This document shows positions 1-13,215 of a DNA stretch of 64,000 nucleotides, in pieces. A model generated the notes under the pieces. That model was not told the origin of the DNA. It did not search any database and worked only from the letters and a program-made list of their open reading frames with translations. The DNA is from Acridotheres tristis. Its lineage: Eukaryota > Chordata > Aves > Passeriformes > Sturnidae. The position numbers and the translations under genes were made by a program. Position 1 is the first letter of the stretch, and every line of letters begins with the position of its first letter. The stretch spans positions 27,379,442-27,443,441 of the forward strand of contig CM072885.1 of the NCBI GenBank assembly GCA_037013685.1. The letters run 5' to 3'.

Positions 1-1001
1 CTATTGAGAAGAAATACCCTGGGACATGGTAACAAGGAAATTTATTCTAAAGATTTGAAGCTCTGAGGTCGTAGTTCAGGTTAAGAAAAGCCAAGCCAAC
101 CTAATTTATTTCCCTCTAGTACAACAAGTCTGTAAATTTAATATTTTTGTGAAGTTTTGTAATTTTTGTAGGACTAATGATTAAAACTCTTTTTTTTTTC
201 TGGGAAAATGCCTACTCAAAAGAAAGTGAATCTTAAAGCCACACATTGGCATATTCAAGGAAAATTAAGTTTTAAATAAACTCAAGCAGGTTAAATACAC
301 ACTTGTCCAAGAAAGGACTGTGATTTGCCCCAGCAAGGTCATCTACATGTGTGAGAAAATAAAGTTTCAACCTGAGAACTCTTGTCAGTCAACATCTAGG
401 AGAAGGCAATTCGAAAACTAAACCAATCCAAGATATTTCACTTAACAGATTTGAGGAAATCATGATATGCTCATAACTTTTTTTTTTTTTTTTTTTTTTT
501 TCGGAGGGGGGAAGAAAAAGGCTTTATCTGTCACAAAACACACAGCTGCTATTCCTTCTAATGCCTTGGAAATAAAGTAGTTTCATTTACAAGATATTGA
601 GGATGTCATTATGCTCCCTTCCATAACAGAAGTTCCTCTTCCTCAGCTGATTTGACTGTTTTTATACTATAATTTAGGAATTCCAACACAAATATTTAAC
701 CATAAGTAGATGTTGCAAGCAAAATATGATTTGTGTACAGAAATTCTTCAATTTAAAATAGAAGTAATCCTCCTTTGACAAGGTTAAATGCAACTTTTAA
801 GACTCTAAGCATGCCACCAGATAAAACACAGAAATAAAAAGCAGAGAGCCAAAAGACACATATGGCATTAACAATGCTCTTTAAAAACTCACCAGAGGGG
901 ACTGTTGTTCTCACACATGGGAGAGCCTTCAGCAAGCCCTGCAGGGAATGGGTCTACAGTTCAGTCTTCTAGAATGGGAAACAGCAGCTGCTTTACCCTG
1001 C
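1..1001. other. Intergenic sequence upstream of PPM1H
   Basis: No coding exon or recognisable repeat family is visible here. The one clear structure is a homopolymer of about 24 T at 478-501. Short open frames on either strand show no family resemblance and are spaced as expected by chance in AT-rich DNA. Confidence 0.6.
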
Positions 1002-1555
1002 TGTCTTGGTTTCGGCTGGGATAGAGTTAATTTTTTTCCTAGTAGCTGGTACAGAGCCGTGTTTTGGATGCAGTATGAGAATAATGTTGATAACACACTT
1101 TGTTGCTAAGTAGTACTTACTTAAGTCAAAGACTTCTCAGTTTTCCATGATCTGCCAACAAACAGGTGCGCATGAAGCTGTGAGGGAGCATGGCCAGGAT
1201 GGATGACCTGGACTGGCCAAAGGGATATTCCATACCACAGAACATCAAGATCAGTATACAAACTGAGAGGAATTGGCTGGGAAGGGTGCTCACTGTAAGG
1301 GGATGGGCTGAGCATCAGTCATTGATTGGTGATCAATTGAACTGTGCATCACTTGTTTGTCTTGGCTTTTATTATTCTCTTTTCTTATCTGCTTTTTCAT
1401 TGCTGTTGTTATTAGAATTATTGCTATTATATTTTACTTTACTTCAATTATTAAACCACTCTTATCTCAACTAAGGGATTTTACCTTCTTCTGATTCTCA
1501 TTCCCATCTCACCAGGGATAAGCAAGGGGAGATATGGCTCACTGTATTTGGGCCA
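1002..1555 (+). mobile_element. Old ERVL-like solo LTR, 3' end degraded
   Basis: The block opens with TGTCTTGGTTTCGGCTGGGA, the typical start of a very common songbird ERVL-type LTR. It then runs through an AT-rich stretch to an ATTAAAC polyadenylation-like signal followed by CTTATCTCAACTAAGG near 1450-1475, an arrangement also seen on the minus strand in the LTR at 31050-31623. The 3' terminus is too diverged to place exactly and I found no flanking duplication, so the right edge is approximate. No internal retroviral genes adjoin it, so it is read as a solo LTR or truncated copy. Family assignment rests on memory of the consensus and is moderately sure. Confidence 0.7.
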
Positions 1556-3064
1556 GAACTCCCTAGGCTGTACTCTGACCTCTGCTCTCCACCTTTCAAG
1601 TTATTTGCATCTCATCAGGATGTGGTTTAGCATTCAGTTGGCTGACTTAGTTTGAAGTCTCAAGACAGCTGCAAGAAACAGTTGACACCTTTTGATCTCA
1701 AAAGTCTTCTTTGTAATTACAGCTGTCTCCTTTGCACTCTGGGGAGATGCAAACACATCTGTAACTTTGAATTGCAAAGGAAGAAGATGGATAGTGGCTG
1801 CAAGGAACTGGAAGTAGAACCAATCTTTTCCACAATGGAACAGCTCTGATTTCTGTGAGAGGAACAGTTGTGGTAATTTCCCCTGTGAATCACACTGCCT
1901 TGCTAGCAACACCAGGGGAAATCAGGAAACTGTTCCGGAATCTGACCTGCTTATGCCTGTGCACCCACACGACAACCCATTTGCACTAGTGGATGTAAAT
2001 CACATCCAGTTAGAATGAATTGGGATGCATATTGAAGAGCAAGCTCTCTCCCAGACAATGTGTGCACGAGAACAGTGCCTGGGCTGCTTCAGTTACTTGG
2101 ATACTGAACAGGCATCTTGGTGCCATCTGGCAAGAGGCTCCCAGGGGTGAAGCCCTGTCCCTGTGCAGGCAGCCTGGGGGGCAGCATGGATGTGCTGGGG
2201 CAGGGTGTGTGTTCCCTGCACATTAGGACAGACTCAGTTATCCCACCCGGACTGGAAACCTCTTCCACTTGAATTCAGAGGTCTGAAAGTGTCATATACC
2301 ATTTTAAAAAGCGTGAGGTGTTTTATATTAACTATGTATGCAGGCACATAAATGCATGTGCATAATGCAGCTTTTTAGCTTTCCTACAGAGATAATTCTT
2401 TTCCTGTGCAGAATAAGCAGAAACCTTGGAGTAGTTTTGTTTTCCCTTATACTACATTAAACATTGCTATTCAGATTGAATTTTAGTGTGACTCACAAGA
2501 TGATGTTGATGCCTCTGAATATAAGTGCAGAGTTCCCTTTTGGCTTTAATGGCATTTATGAAAAAAATCAAAATAACTTGTTCAGATTTAAAATGTGGTA
2601 ATATATTACCTTCTAGCTATTTTTAAAATTTTTATTTCTGCAAAAGGAAAAGAAAAAGCAGTCTGGAGAGATTTGCATTAAAAAAAAAATTGGAAGATCC
2701 ACCACCCTGAAGGGAATTCTCACATAAAGTTTCTCTTCATTATAAAGGCAACAATTTTCTGCATAGATTTTGTTGTTGTTATGAAATCAATAATTAATCT
2801 CTATTCTATTGAGAGTATTCTGAGTTTATATACTTTTTATTATATAAGATGCGTGACTACTGTGATACTGGCTAGAGGTGATGTGCAGAAACACTGAGAA
2901 TTAGTTTGAGGAGAGACTGAAGAGGAAGAACGCATGTGACTCATACAAAAATGTATTGAGCATTGTGGTTCTACAAAAGATAACTGTCTGTAAGCCTGAG
3001 AAGCACAAGCTGGTGTGATCTCATGTTCTCTTTCACAGAGTCCCCATGCTGGCTTTGCATCTAG
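1556..3064. other. Intergenic sequence, no feature recognised
   Basis: AT-rich sequence with short A and T runs, for example an A run near 2681-2689. No gene, RNA or repeat family was recognised. Confidence 0.5.
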
Positions 3065-3998
3065 GTGGTGTGGAAGAAAGCAAAGGTCACCCTGATCTTC
3101 AAAAAGGGCAAGAAGGAGGACCCAGGGAACTACTGGCCAGTCAGCCTCACCTCAATCCGTGGAAAGGTTATGGAGTGTCTCATTCTGGAGGCCATGTCTA
3201 TCTATAGGAATGACAAGAAAGTGATCAGGAGTAGTCAGCACAAACACTCAAGGTAAATCATGCTTGACCAGCCTGATGACCTTCTACAATGAAACAACTA
3301 CCTGAATGGATGAGCTGAGAGCAATGAGTATTGTCTACCTCAACTTCAGCAAGACTTTTCACAGGCTTTTCACTCTCAAAATATCCTTAAAGGAAAACTC
3401 AGGAAGTGTGGACTGGATAAGTGGTCAGGTAAATTGAAAACTGGCTGAACGGCAGGTGCCAGGCCTAGTGAGGCCATATCTGGAGTATTCTGTCCAGTTT
3501 TGGTCTCCTTATTACAAGAGAGACATGGAGCTCCAGGAGTGAGTCGAGTAGAGGGCTACAAAGATGATTAAGGAAGGAACTGGACCATCTCTCTTATGAG
3601 GCTGAGGGAACTGGGACAGTTCAGCCTCAAGAAGAGATGACTGAGAGGGGATCTCGTTGATATCTATCAGTATCTGAAGGGAGAGTGTCAAGGGGATTGA
3701 AGCCAGGCTCTTCTTGGTGATGCCAAGCAATAGGACAAGAGGCAGTAGGCGGAAAATCATGCACATAGAGTTCCACCTGAATATCAGGAAGAACTTCTTT
3801 GCTATGTGGGTGACCATACACCGGAACGGGTTGCCCAGAGAAGTTGTGGAGTCCCCCTTGCTGGAGATACTCAAGAAGATACTGTGCTGAAGATACTGTG
3901 CAATGTGCTCCAGGATGGCCCTGCTTGAGCAGGGAGATTGGATCACATCACCCACTGTGGTCCCTTCCAACTTTGCCCATTCTGTGATTTTGTGACAT
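3065..3998 (+). mobile_element. CR1 LINE fragment (RT remnant plus 3' end)
   Basis: The 5' part (3065-3256) translates to a piece of a non-LTR reverse transcriptase. The residues KKAKVTLIFKKGKKEDPGNY followed by WPVSLTS match the finger region typical of CR1 ORF2. Further frames show the next RT segments with stops and gaps. From about 3450 the sequence becomes the CR1 3' region: the stretch about a jury-rigged 'breaks' of reading frames is non-coding, and it ends near 3980-3995 with ATTCTGTGATTTTGTGA, the diverged octamer repeat that ends CR1 elements. The internal RT core between about 3380 and 3450 is collapsed, so this is a dead copy with internal deletion. CR1 copies are normally 5'-truncated, which fits. 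It cannot be active. Confidence 0.85.
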
Positions 3999-5281
3999 CA
4001 TTGAAGTATCCTGGCTGAGAGTGCTTCCATTTACCTAGGGAGAAGCAATGGGCTTCAGCACAGGTTGTAAGGAGATTATCAAAACTAACATTGGATTTTT
4101 CCTCCGGAAACTCGGTTGTGCTAACACCCATATTATTTTATTTCACTGTAAACATGACCGTTACCTAAGCTATCAAAACTAAAACCACATGCACAGCAGC
4201 TTCCCTTTACTACTATCTTTTGCATAATGATTATTGCCAAAAAAGGACGAAAATATGGTCGTGTGCTAATCCTGCCAATGCTGGCACATCACTAATTTTG
4301 CACAGGTGAGCAATTCTAGCAAGTTATCATATAAAAATTTATTTAGGTGTATGAATTCTTGCAGTAATACTATTATGATATAGTAAGTTTATTTTTCTGA
4401 ATCAGCATTCAAGATACAACTGATGATGTGTATGTTAGGAAACAACAGGAAAAGATGAGTATTGAAGACAGCAATATGAGCCCCTAGTTTTGATGAATTT
4501 TAATCACCAGGACTTTTTAAAAAATTATTATTTAACCAGAAATTCACAGTCAAGTGCTTAACCCCAGATCCAAAATACAGGTATGGGTACCTGATGGAAA
4601 TGCACTGCTTTTCAAGGACTGCTAAGCACATAATTTTGCTGAAGCTCAAAAGTGGCTGAAATCAAGTGGAAGAACTTTCTAAAAATCAGGTTTGCTTTCC
4701 TTGACAGCTTCAGAAGCAGTTGGAAACAAGTTCTAACCCTTTAGTTTCTTATGGCTGTGTTTTCCAGAATAACAGCATCATGGGGGCTTAAATGGCTATG
4801 AATTTCCTACATAAAGATTTTCACAACTCTAAAATTACAGGCAATATTGTTTAAATCATTAATATTTACTAAAACCAAGCAAATCACCCTTTATTCATGA
4901 AATCAGTAATTCCCAAACTTCTTTTTCACCAAGAACTGCAGTCTTTGCTAAAACCTTATTATGAAAAGAAGAAGAGCATTATATTATTATAATAGTCTAA
5001 AATTATAATAATGTGTATTACTGAATTAATATCTTAATACTTGCTGGATGCCTTTTCCACTTCAACCTTCTCCTGCCCCATCTTAAAATCTCAACCATTT
5101 TCCCCTGTGTGGTAGCTGCTATCCCCCACAAACCACTTCTCACTATGTCTTAAGCATCTAATTTCTTTCCTGGGAGAGGCAGAGACTTGTCTCCTGTTTC
5201 CATTCTTGGGAGGATTTCTGGTCATTTGCAAGTCTGTGCTCAGGGAAGATACCCTGCCTTGAGACAAGCCCTTCCAGGCAG
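3999..5281. other. Intergenic sequence, AT-rich
   Basis: No gene or repeat was recognised. The part around 4970-5040 is strongly AT-rich with TTATTATAAT-type runs. The left edge abuts a CR1 tail and the right edge abuts the target duplication of a solo LTR. Confidence 0.5.
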
Positions 5282-5287
5282 AGGTAT

Positions 5288-5803
5288 TGTCGCCGGTGGT
5301 TCTGGGGTCCCCCTGGGATCCCTGAGACTGCCAAAGCAGTCCTCAGCGACAGAGCACGCTCCCAAGCCTTGCCTAGATAGAATGTGGCTTGCGGCACACT
5401 CTCAAGCCAGCAGGGTGAAGAGATCGGAACATGAAGAGAGGGGCAATTCCATAGTTTATTTTATGAAGGTATCCAGTCTAACATATCCAACAGTTGGGGT
5501 TTTTCAGGGGTTTTTATATTTTTTGAGGGTTTTACATTTTGCACCAATTACCAAGGGAATTCTACATTCTAACCAATGCCCGAAGGATTTTACATTCAAA
5601 ACTAGCCTATGGATACTAAAGGAAAATGAACCACTAATATTATAGATAAATAACAGGGGGTCCACTAATGGGGGTTTGAATTCCTTTTTGAATTCATCAT
5701 TTAACAAGCAGTTTCTTATCTTTAAGCTATGATTTTCCACGGGGCATGTTCTGGGGACACAGAGGGGCTTTCTGCTTTATGAATGTTTTCTGCTCCCTCC
5801 ACA
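5288..5803 (-). mobile_element. Solo LTR, class II-like, antisense to PPM1H
   Basis: Read on the minus strand, the element starts TGTGGAGGGAGC at 5803 and ends CGGCGACA at 5288, the TG...CA ends of a retroviral LTR. An AATAAA lies on the minus strand at about 5454-5459, roughly 165 bases before the LTR end, where R/U5 is expected. The flanks are AGGTAT (5282-5287) and AGGTAC (5804-5809), a 6-base target duplication with one mismatch. Six-base duplications are usual for class II (alpha/beta-like) avian elements. No internal retroviral sequence adjoins it, so it is a solo LTR left by recombination. Length is 516 bases. Confidence 0.8.
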
Positions 5804-5809
5804 AGGTAC

Positions 5810-8800
5810 CACATAAAAATGCTGGGGCATGGACACTGCTTGGGTGAAACCCCTCTGTGCTCATAGAGAGGGACAGCAAGCTCAGTATACTGCAGTGCCA
5901 AACACCTTGTTAAAAAAAGTATCTGGATGTGGACTCTCAGTGGATGGCTTTAGGACATTGGATAAAGCAATGATTGTGTGTATAAGTTACAATCCCGTGA
6001 CACAAAATCCCTTGTGAGGAGCATATGAGAACAACCCAGTAAACATGGGAAACTTAACAGTGTTGTCACTCTTTTCCTTAAATGTGTTTGTTTACACCCA
6101 AGGCGTGGCTGTGTTTGATAGAAAGTACTAAGAGATCAAACTTTCCTGAGAAACTTCTCTCAAAGAACTTCATCCTTGAAAACCTGCTACATTAGTGTAG
6201 CCACCAACAGGGTCGGAGAGATGTCTGCTTACCAAAATTTTAAATGCTTCCTATGCAGTTTATACAAGCCTTTCCAACCAGCTTTGAATTTCAGCCCTCG
6301 TCAGATTTAATGGAACATCGCGGCTGTGTTTGTGGTGTCAACACTTTCCTTTGGTCTGTTCTTGAGCTGCAGACTCTCCCTCCCTGCTATCTCAACAGGG
6401 AACTCTTTCACCCTGACTTTCAGGCCCGCATCTCCCCCTAACTGCTGCTGAAACAGAGGTCTGCCCAGCAGGGTTATTTTGAGCACTGTCAAGGGAAGTA
6501 TCTCACAGTGATCCTCACCAACATAAACCCTTTATTGTTAAATAAATAATGCATAAATATAGCCAATACTTTTACAGATTTTTCTTAATCATGGTTCTTT
6601 TTAGGGAACTGTAAATTCCTGTAGTTCAGTTAAGTCCTTTTGTAAAATTGCAACTGGAGATATAGTGAAATCCGTGGAGGAAATATATTTTAGGTTTAGC
6701 AAAGCACAGGCACAATGGACCAAGGACAAGAGCATAGATGTGACCAGGGTTTCTATTTTTTGACTCAGGACAGATTTGAGAGGGCTGGAGCTTCTAAACC
6801 CATGCTGAACAGTCCCCAAAACTTCCTCATCATGTTCACTGCCAGTCCCACACTGTGCTGGGCAGAACAAGGCATCAAGTAGCAGCAAAATTACTTTACT
6901 CTTGTCTTCAGGGAGACCAGAGTCAGTTTTCCTGAGGCTGGTGACAAATTTTGGATTAACCATGGGGTACCATGACTGCATTGCACTCTTGGAGGTTGAG
7001 GGATTATGCCAGCCATGGGCAGCCAGCCCTTGGCACCTCCCTGCTTCAGGCAGGGCTTTAGGAAAGAACTCAAGTGGAGGGTAAAGGAGTGTGAAAACAT
7101 GGGACTGAAGCACAGTGAGAACTGTTTCCTGCGGCTAAGCTGAAAAACAACTGGCAGCAACCAGCATTATGTTATGACATACTAATTATTTACTCTCATT
7201 ACTTGAATGTATTTGAGGTGCATGAATCACACCCAAAAGGAGCTCCAGCTCCGTAGAAATAATTAATTTTTAGAAAAATACCTTAAGTATGTCAGCTATT
7301 TGTGGAAGAACATGATTCTTGTTTTATTGCTTTAAATCTGTTAAAAAGCATATTTTCTATTGGGTTTCTTAGGTTGTTATACACAATAGTTGAAAGGCCA
7401 TGACCCATAAAAGCCAGAGGTTAATTCGATTTTCAGATATGTCAGCTGGAGTAAGCAGAAGGTTGTGCAGATTGCCTATTGTTGTGGCACTGTGTTTGCT
7501 TAGGACATTTCCTGTGCCTGCCGTGGCTGCAGAAGAAGAGATGTTCAGACAGTCCTGTTTGAACTTTTTCCCCATCAACTCATTCCAGAACTGAACTGAC
7601 TTCCCCCAATGCAACATTTTCAGTGCTCAGTGCTTGTTTTTTGTTAATTTTTGAGAGCATCTGAAGAAGCCTGGTTTCTGCGGTCTTGGAAGATCCTTCA
7701 AGTTAGCCTGAGCACTGCATTACAGCACAACAGAAATGGGTCCAGTTATCAAACAATGAAGCTCCTGAATGTTGCTATACTCAGGATGGCCATTACTGGC
7801 ACATTGTTAATGCTCTCACATGTGTGTCCCTTGACTGGCAGCACTGTTGTATTAAGTCCTGGGTTTTCATCACAAAATCAGTTCAAATTGGGAGAAATTA
7901 AGCAGATGTAACAGTTGCATTCTTGTGCCTTTAGGAAGAAGCATGAAAATAATTATTCCATTATTATTATTATTATCATTACAATTACTACAACTACTAC
8001 TACTTTTTTAAAAACCCACTCTGCAGGAGATTTTCAAAAGACATAGCTTCTAGTCCATTAAAAAAGAAATAAAATACAAAGGCAAACCATTAGTAAAACC
8101 TCTCCATAAATAAAACATGGTGAGGAAGAATTTATTTAAATAAAACTGTCATGAGCATTAATAAAAGTGACCACTCAAGTTGTAAAACAAGAGCAGGAGA
8201 GAAAGAGAGCCATGTACTTGTCCAGGCTTAAATGCTTTAGGTCCCACACTACTGACACCAGAAAAAGAAGCAGATATAAGAAGGGTGCTGTAGAAGAATG
8301 GATAAAATCTATAGTATCTTGTTTCATAACTAAAATAGAAGAGCTTTTTTTCACTCTAACACAACTCAATAAATATTTATATACTCACTTTTACCTCTTT
8401 ATCAAACTTTTGGAAGTGCCAACAAATTCAAAATTCTTGCTGTTGTTGTTGTCTATTGATAAGGTTCCATATATTAGTTGTACCAGTCTGAATGACAGTA
8501 TATTAATATCAGAATGTCATGTATTTGGGAAAGTAGATAATCGGACTGACGGTAAAGGGTCACAGACGCCTCATGACCAATGCTAGAAAGAACACAAAAA
8601 AGGAATGAGAAAAACAGTTTCCATATTCCTGCTTACAGAAGATGTGCAGAAATCTAAGAGCTAAATGCAAAAGTAGTATAATTTCTTTAACTTTTTTTGC
8701 CATCATTCACTATAGCTGCAACTGTGATATATGAAAACATAACATCTGGTAAACTCAGCCTTTATTCTAGGACCCTGAAGTTTTTACAACTTGCTCAAAT

Positions 8801-11800
8801 ATCCTACTTCCTTCCTTGGCAAAACTATCTGAGAATGAGTACCACATAAAGCACCTAGGATTTCATATGTCCAAGCTGATATTCAAACCTTCAAGTTCTG
8901 CCAGAACTGTTAATTTAATTAATAATAAAAAAAATTTTAAAAGCACTGCCTGATTCTAAGATGGTTAAGGCTTGACCATAGTGCCAACAAGATCATGGCT
9001 GATATGCATTTGAAAGCCAGTGCCTGGCTGGCCTGAACTGCAGGAAAGCTTGTGCAGCAAAAGCCACAGCCCAAATGTAGGGAGAATCTTTATTCATATT
9101 CACCGTCTGCTCCTAAGCCACCATCAGCAGACAAGAAGCCCCTCATCCGCCCATCTTGCTTAATCTTGAGACATCCCCATGTAAGGAGTGTCTGCAGTGA
9201 AGGCAGCTGGCAGGTTACTCAAAAATTCCCCTCCATGTGGTACATACAAATCACTTCCATGTGTGTATAACCCACGTTTAACCCAGGCACCAGTCAAGAT
9301 TATCTTCTATTCTAAAACATGCTCCTACCCGATCTGAAATGTTGAGGTAGTTGAAGCATATGTGCCTGTACTCAGTCAAGCTTTTAGTACTGTTCCCCAC
9401 CTCTACAAACACTTACATGTCCTTTTACCTGCTTATTTTCCTGTTGTTTCTGCATTGAAATATTTTTTATTACTTTCCGCTTTTTTTTTTTGCTGAGACT
9501 GTCAGCAAAATGTTGCCACTGTTGACATTTTGAAGCATCTCACAACATCAGGGCAAGATGTTTTTCACAAGAGCCAGGGCAAAGGAGCCCTAGAGAGGAT
9601 ATAATCATCTTGCTACACCTCCCCTATGAAAAGCTGCCAACAGAAGCACATAAACAAACTAATCCCTATTCCATCCCATTATTAGCAGATTTAGCTACAG
9701 GCATTCAAAAGGAATAGATAATGTAAAGCAATAAGAGACTGTAGAAGCAAAATCATAATGATGATGCTTATTATGAAGTTAGAAAATTATTTTCAGGATA
9801 TTTGCAGATAGATTCTTGTAGAAGTTATTCTGTGGCATTTGGCAAATGTGACACTTGCAAGCTTACGGGCAGCTTATGTTGAAGTATTTATTTATATTTA
9901 TACAGATTGCAAGAAGTGTTATGATTTTGTGGCATCTTTTGCTGTGATTACTAGTCAATTAAGATCCCTCCTCAGAGTCTTTTTTATGCCTAGGTATGTA
10001 AATGAAGGCTGCTTTTATGCAGCTCATAATTGCATTTATTAGTCCTCCACTCTGAGAAAGGATATGAGCCCACTTTTCTGGCATGAATACTTTCTCCACC
10101 CAGCTGGACAGCATATTTTTGAGTAAAGACAGGGCTGCGACAGGCCTTCTCTTGGTATCACCTTCAAAACATTTCTGGGAAGGTGCAGAAAGAATGAGCC
10201 TGCAAAAGCAGGAGGGGGAGGCTCTGTTGGGAAATGGGACACCAGAGCCCCAGCCCCTGCTTTGTTAAAACCTTCCTGATTCAGTACAGCAGTTGTGCTC
10301 TGAAAATACCTTCTCAGTTAAGTCCTGCTGGTGAGAGAATTTCTAGATTTTGAGGCCTTAAAAGTAGAGGGTTTTTAGCCATTCAGCATGACCAAGAACA
10401 AAGGTAATTCTCCACATGTGTGGAGATAGGAGTGGGGCAGAAAACTTCCAGCTCCTGTTCCTGCCTGCCATCCCAGGTGTCCTGACGTGTCCATGTTGCA
10501 TACTAGCACCGAACCGATGCCTACAAGTAGTTTCACACTAGTCTAAGAGAAACTTTATATATTTGCTTGCCCTTCTCATGTCCCCAACCCACACAGTGTT
10601 TCAGCAGGTCTCTGATACATGCAATATTTAGAGGATGACCTGCAGATGAAGAGCACTGGGCCATGAAAGCTAAATCCAGCTATAGTCTCTGTAGGCTGAC
10701 AAAGCACAAATACTTTTGGGTTTTGGCTACCTTGTGGTTAGGACGGCAGTAGAAAAAGAACATTTTACCCTAAATTTCATATATGAGGGCTTGGGCCTGA
10801 TAACATTTTGTGGATTTCAATTTTTTGGATAGCAGTCTTCATGTGGACTACTCACTCCTGCTCTGTGGGGGACTGGATTGGACCACAAAGCCTTGGGACT
10901 ATGACACCATCCATGTTCTGATGGAGATGCTCTCTTTGAGCTTCATTTGCATAAGTCTCTCAAAAGGAAGTCCATGTATGAAATTAGTATTGGCTAGAGG
11001 ATGGTGCAGTAGATATCAGGAATAGCAGAGGAAATATATCACTTCAAGTATTGCAAGCATATATTTATTTTTAAACTTAATTGTTTCTTCTGCATGCAAA
11101 CTGGCAAGAGCACCAACAGCTTCCATCTCATCAGCTCTGATAAGCCTAGAAATGCTGGGGGTTGCTGCAGGCAGAGATTGGGTATTGCAGGAAGTAGGAT
11201 TAATGTCTTAATAAGAGGCATTTTGTCTTCCACATCACTATGATGCTTCAGGCACTGTGCTTCTGAAGGGCCTTTCTCTAGAGATAAAGAGCTTCCTCGT
11301 GCTAATTAAAGGCTGCACAGTTCTTTTGAAAAGGTAAGAATAACTTCATTGATCACTACATGACATGTTAATCTTTCTGAGTAGAATCACATGCAAAAAT
11401 AAGGCTTTCAGTGTTTTTTTGTATGGGGAATTAACAGAGAAGTGCAACCAACTCTTCCGCCAAAGCTTTTTTCCCACTGTGTATACACCTTCATCCCATA
11501 ATGTCAAGGACCTATTCTGACACACTCTCTGAATTCGTTGAGCAGCTTAGTTCACACCTATGGATATTCACTACATCTGTGATAACATGACCCAGAAGTT
11601 CAAACCTGCAGAAATGGTGCGTTCATCTCACATCAGACCTACTTCTTCTCTCACCAGTTTTTGGGAGCTTTTATTGCCTTTATTCAGAGCATGAAAAGCA
11701 CAGGAAAAAAAAACTTCAAGTAAGCAAGCAACATAAGGCATAAACAAGGTACAAACTAGAGAGTGTTACACTGTTGAAATAAATTCCACATTCCTATGAA

Positions 11801-12089
11801 GCAGAACCCCAAGCATTGCCATATTATGTAAAAGAAACAAAAAAGGGCCTGCACCAGAAATATTTTTTATTATCAGAAAAATTTTAAACAGATCGAGTCG
11901 ATACACGTTCACTAGATACACTTCCAGCTACTCCACATATCATACTTTCTGCTCAAGTACTCACAAGCTAGAACCAGAAACTTTACAGCCAAGTGGATAT
12001 TTCATTTTGCAAGCTTTTTCATTATTTAACATGAATTTTCTTATAATTCTCTAAAAAAGTAGCTATAAAGGCAAAAATAAGACACAAGG
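5810..12089. other. Intergenic sequence, no gene recognised
   Basis: Over 6 kb without a supported exon. Open frames are short and show no protein family. It holds the trinucleotide microsatellite listed separately and T runs near 8690 and 9479-9492. No repeat family could be assigned by eye. Confidence 0.5.
7952..8009. repeat. Trinucleotide microsatellite, (TTA)n then (ACT)n
   Basis: A run of TTA units (about 7960-7980) is followed, after a short interruption, by ACT/ACA units (about 7985-8004). It is likely polymorphic in length between individuals. Confidence 0.85.
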
Positions 12090-12340
12090 AAATGGAATGA
12101 AGATGCATCAAGGTAAGGTCAGACTGGACATTAGGAAAAGTTGTCACTGAGGGTGTGTTTGGTCACTGCAACAGGCTCTCTGGTCATGGCATCAAGCCTG
12201 TCAGAGGTCAAGGAGCATCCGGACAACACTCTTAGCCACATGGTTTATCTTTAGGTAGTACTGCAAGGAGCAGGGAGTTGGACACCATGATCCTTATGGG
12301 TCCTTTCCAATTTGTGATATTCTGTGGTTCTACATAAAAA
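12090..12340 (+). mobile_element. CR1 LINE 3' end fragment
   Basis: The sequence follows the 3'-terminal CR1 pattern: a 'GACATTAGGAAAAGTTGTCAC'-like line near 12128, a 'GGACACCATGATCCTTATGG'-type block near 12280, 'GGTCCTTTCCAATTTGTGAT', and then ATTCTGTGGTTCTAC, the diverged terminal octamers. It is 5'-truncated, as is usual for CR1, and carries no coding sequence. Confidence 0.8.
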
Positions 12341-12439
12341 TAATACCTACAGAGATGTTACAATAGCCCTAAAAATTTTTTTCTAACCATAAGTATTTGT
12401 CTCCTCTCCTCCCGCTTGTGTGGAATAAGTTGATAGCTG

Positions 12440-13215
12440 GAAGGCAGGACTACAAATCAGAGGGATCTCAGCAGCCTGGAGAAATGAGGTGACAGGAACT
12501 TGCTGGAGTTCACAAGAATATGTGCAAAGTCTGCAACTGGGATGGGGAAAACCTATGCAGAGCGCTGATAGTCAAGAAGGCATCTTTGCAGGAAAAGGCC
12601 TGAGGATCCTGGCAGGCAATAAAGTGAATATCAGTCACCAATGTGCTTTTGCAGCGATGAAGGTTAAACACATATTGGGGTGTATTAGCAATAGTCATGG
12701 GAAGTGATCACACCCCTCTGAATGGCACTTTTGAGAGTACTGTGTCCAGTTTGGGGCTCCTGGACCTACTGGAGTGAGTCCAGAAGTGGGCCACCAAGGT
12801 TCTGTAAGAAGATGCTGAGGTAAATGGATTTGTTCAGCTTTTAGAAGGCAAGGCTAAGGTGAACAAATCTTACTTCTGCCTTCAACTACCTAATAGGAGG
12901 GTACAGAGAGGGAAGAATCTCAGAGGTATTCTCAAAGGTGAAGGGTAATAAGACGCATGAGACACAAACTGCAACAACAGAAATCCCAAACAGATGGCAG
13001 GGTTAAAAACAAATGAATGGGTAGTTGAATACTGGAACTGGTGCCTAGAGAGGCTGCAGTATCTCCATCCTTGAAAATCTATCCTTGGAAATATTGAAAA
13101 CTTGACTGGACAAGTTTCTGGAGAGTATAACATAACTTTAAAGTTGGCCCTATGTTGAAAAGGAGCTGGAGGACATGATCTTCAGAACTCATTTCCAATC
13201 AGAATTATTTTATGC
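12440..13215 (+). mobile_element. Degraded CR1 LINE 3' portion
   Basis: A second CR1 tail in the same orientation. It contains the lines 'TGTGTCCAGTTTGGGGCTCC', 'GGAGTGAGTCCAGAAGTGGG' and 'AGAGAGGCTGCAGTATCTCC', which match the CR1 region coding for the ORF2 C-terminus and 3' UTR. It is more diverged than the copy at 3065-3998 and frame-broken throughout. It lies about 100 bases downstream of another CR1 3' end, so the two are independent insertions. Both edges are approximate. Confidence 0.75.

Noticed and set aside
5187..5645. Open frame of 152 codons on the + strand
   Set aside because: It spans the boundary of the solo LTR at 5288-5803 and reads antisense through its U5/R region. No family resemblance.
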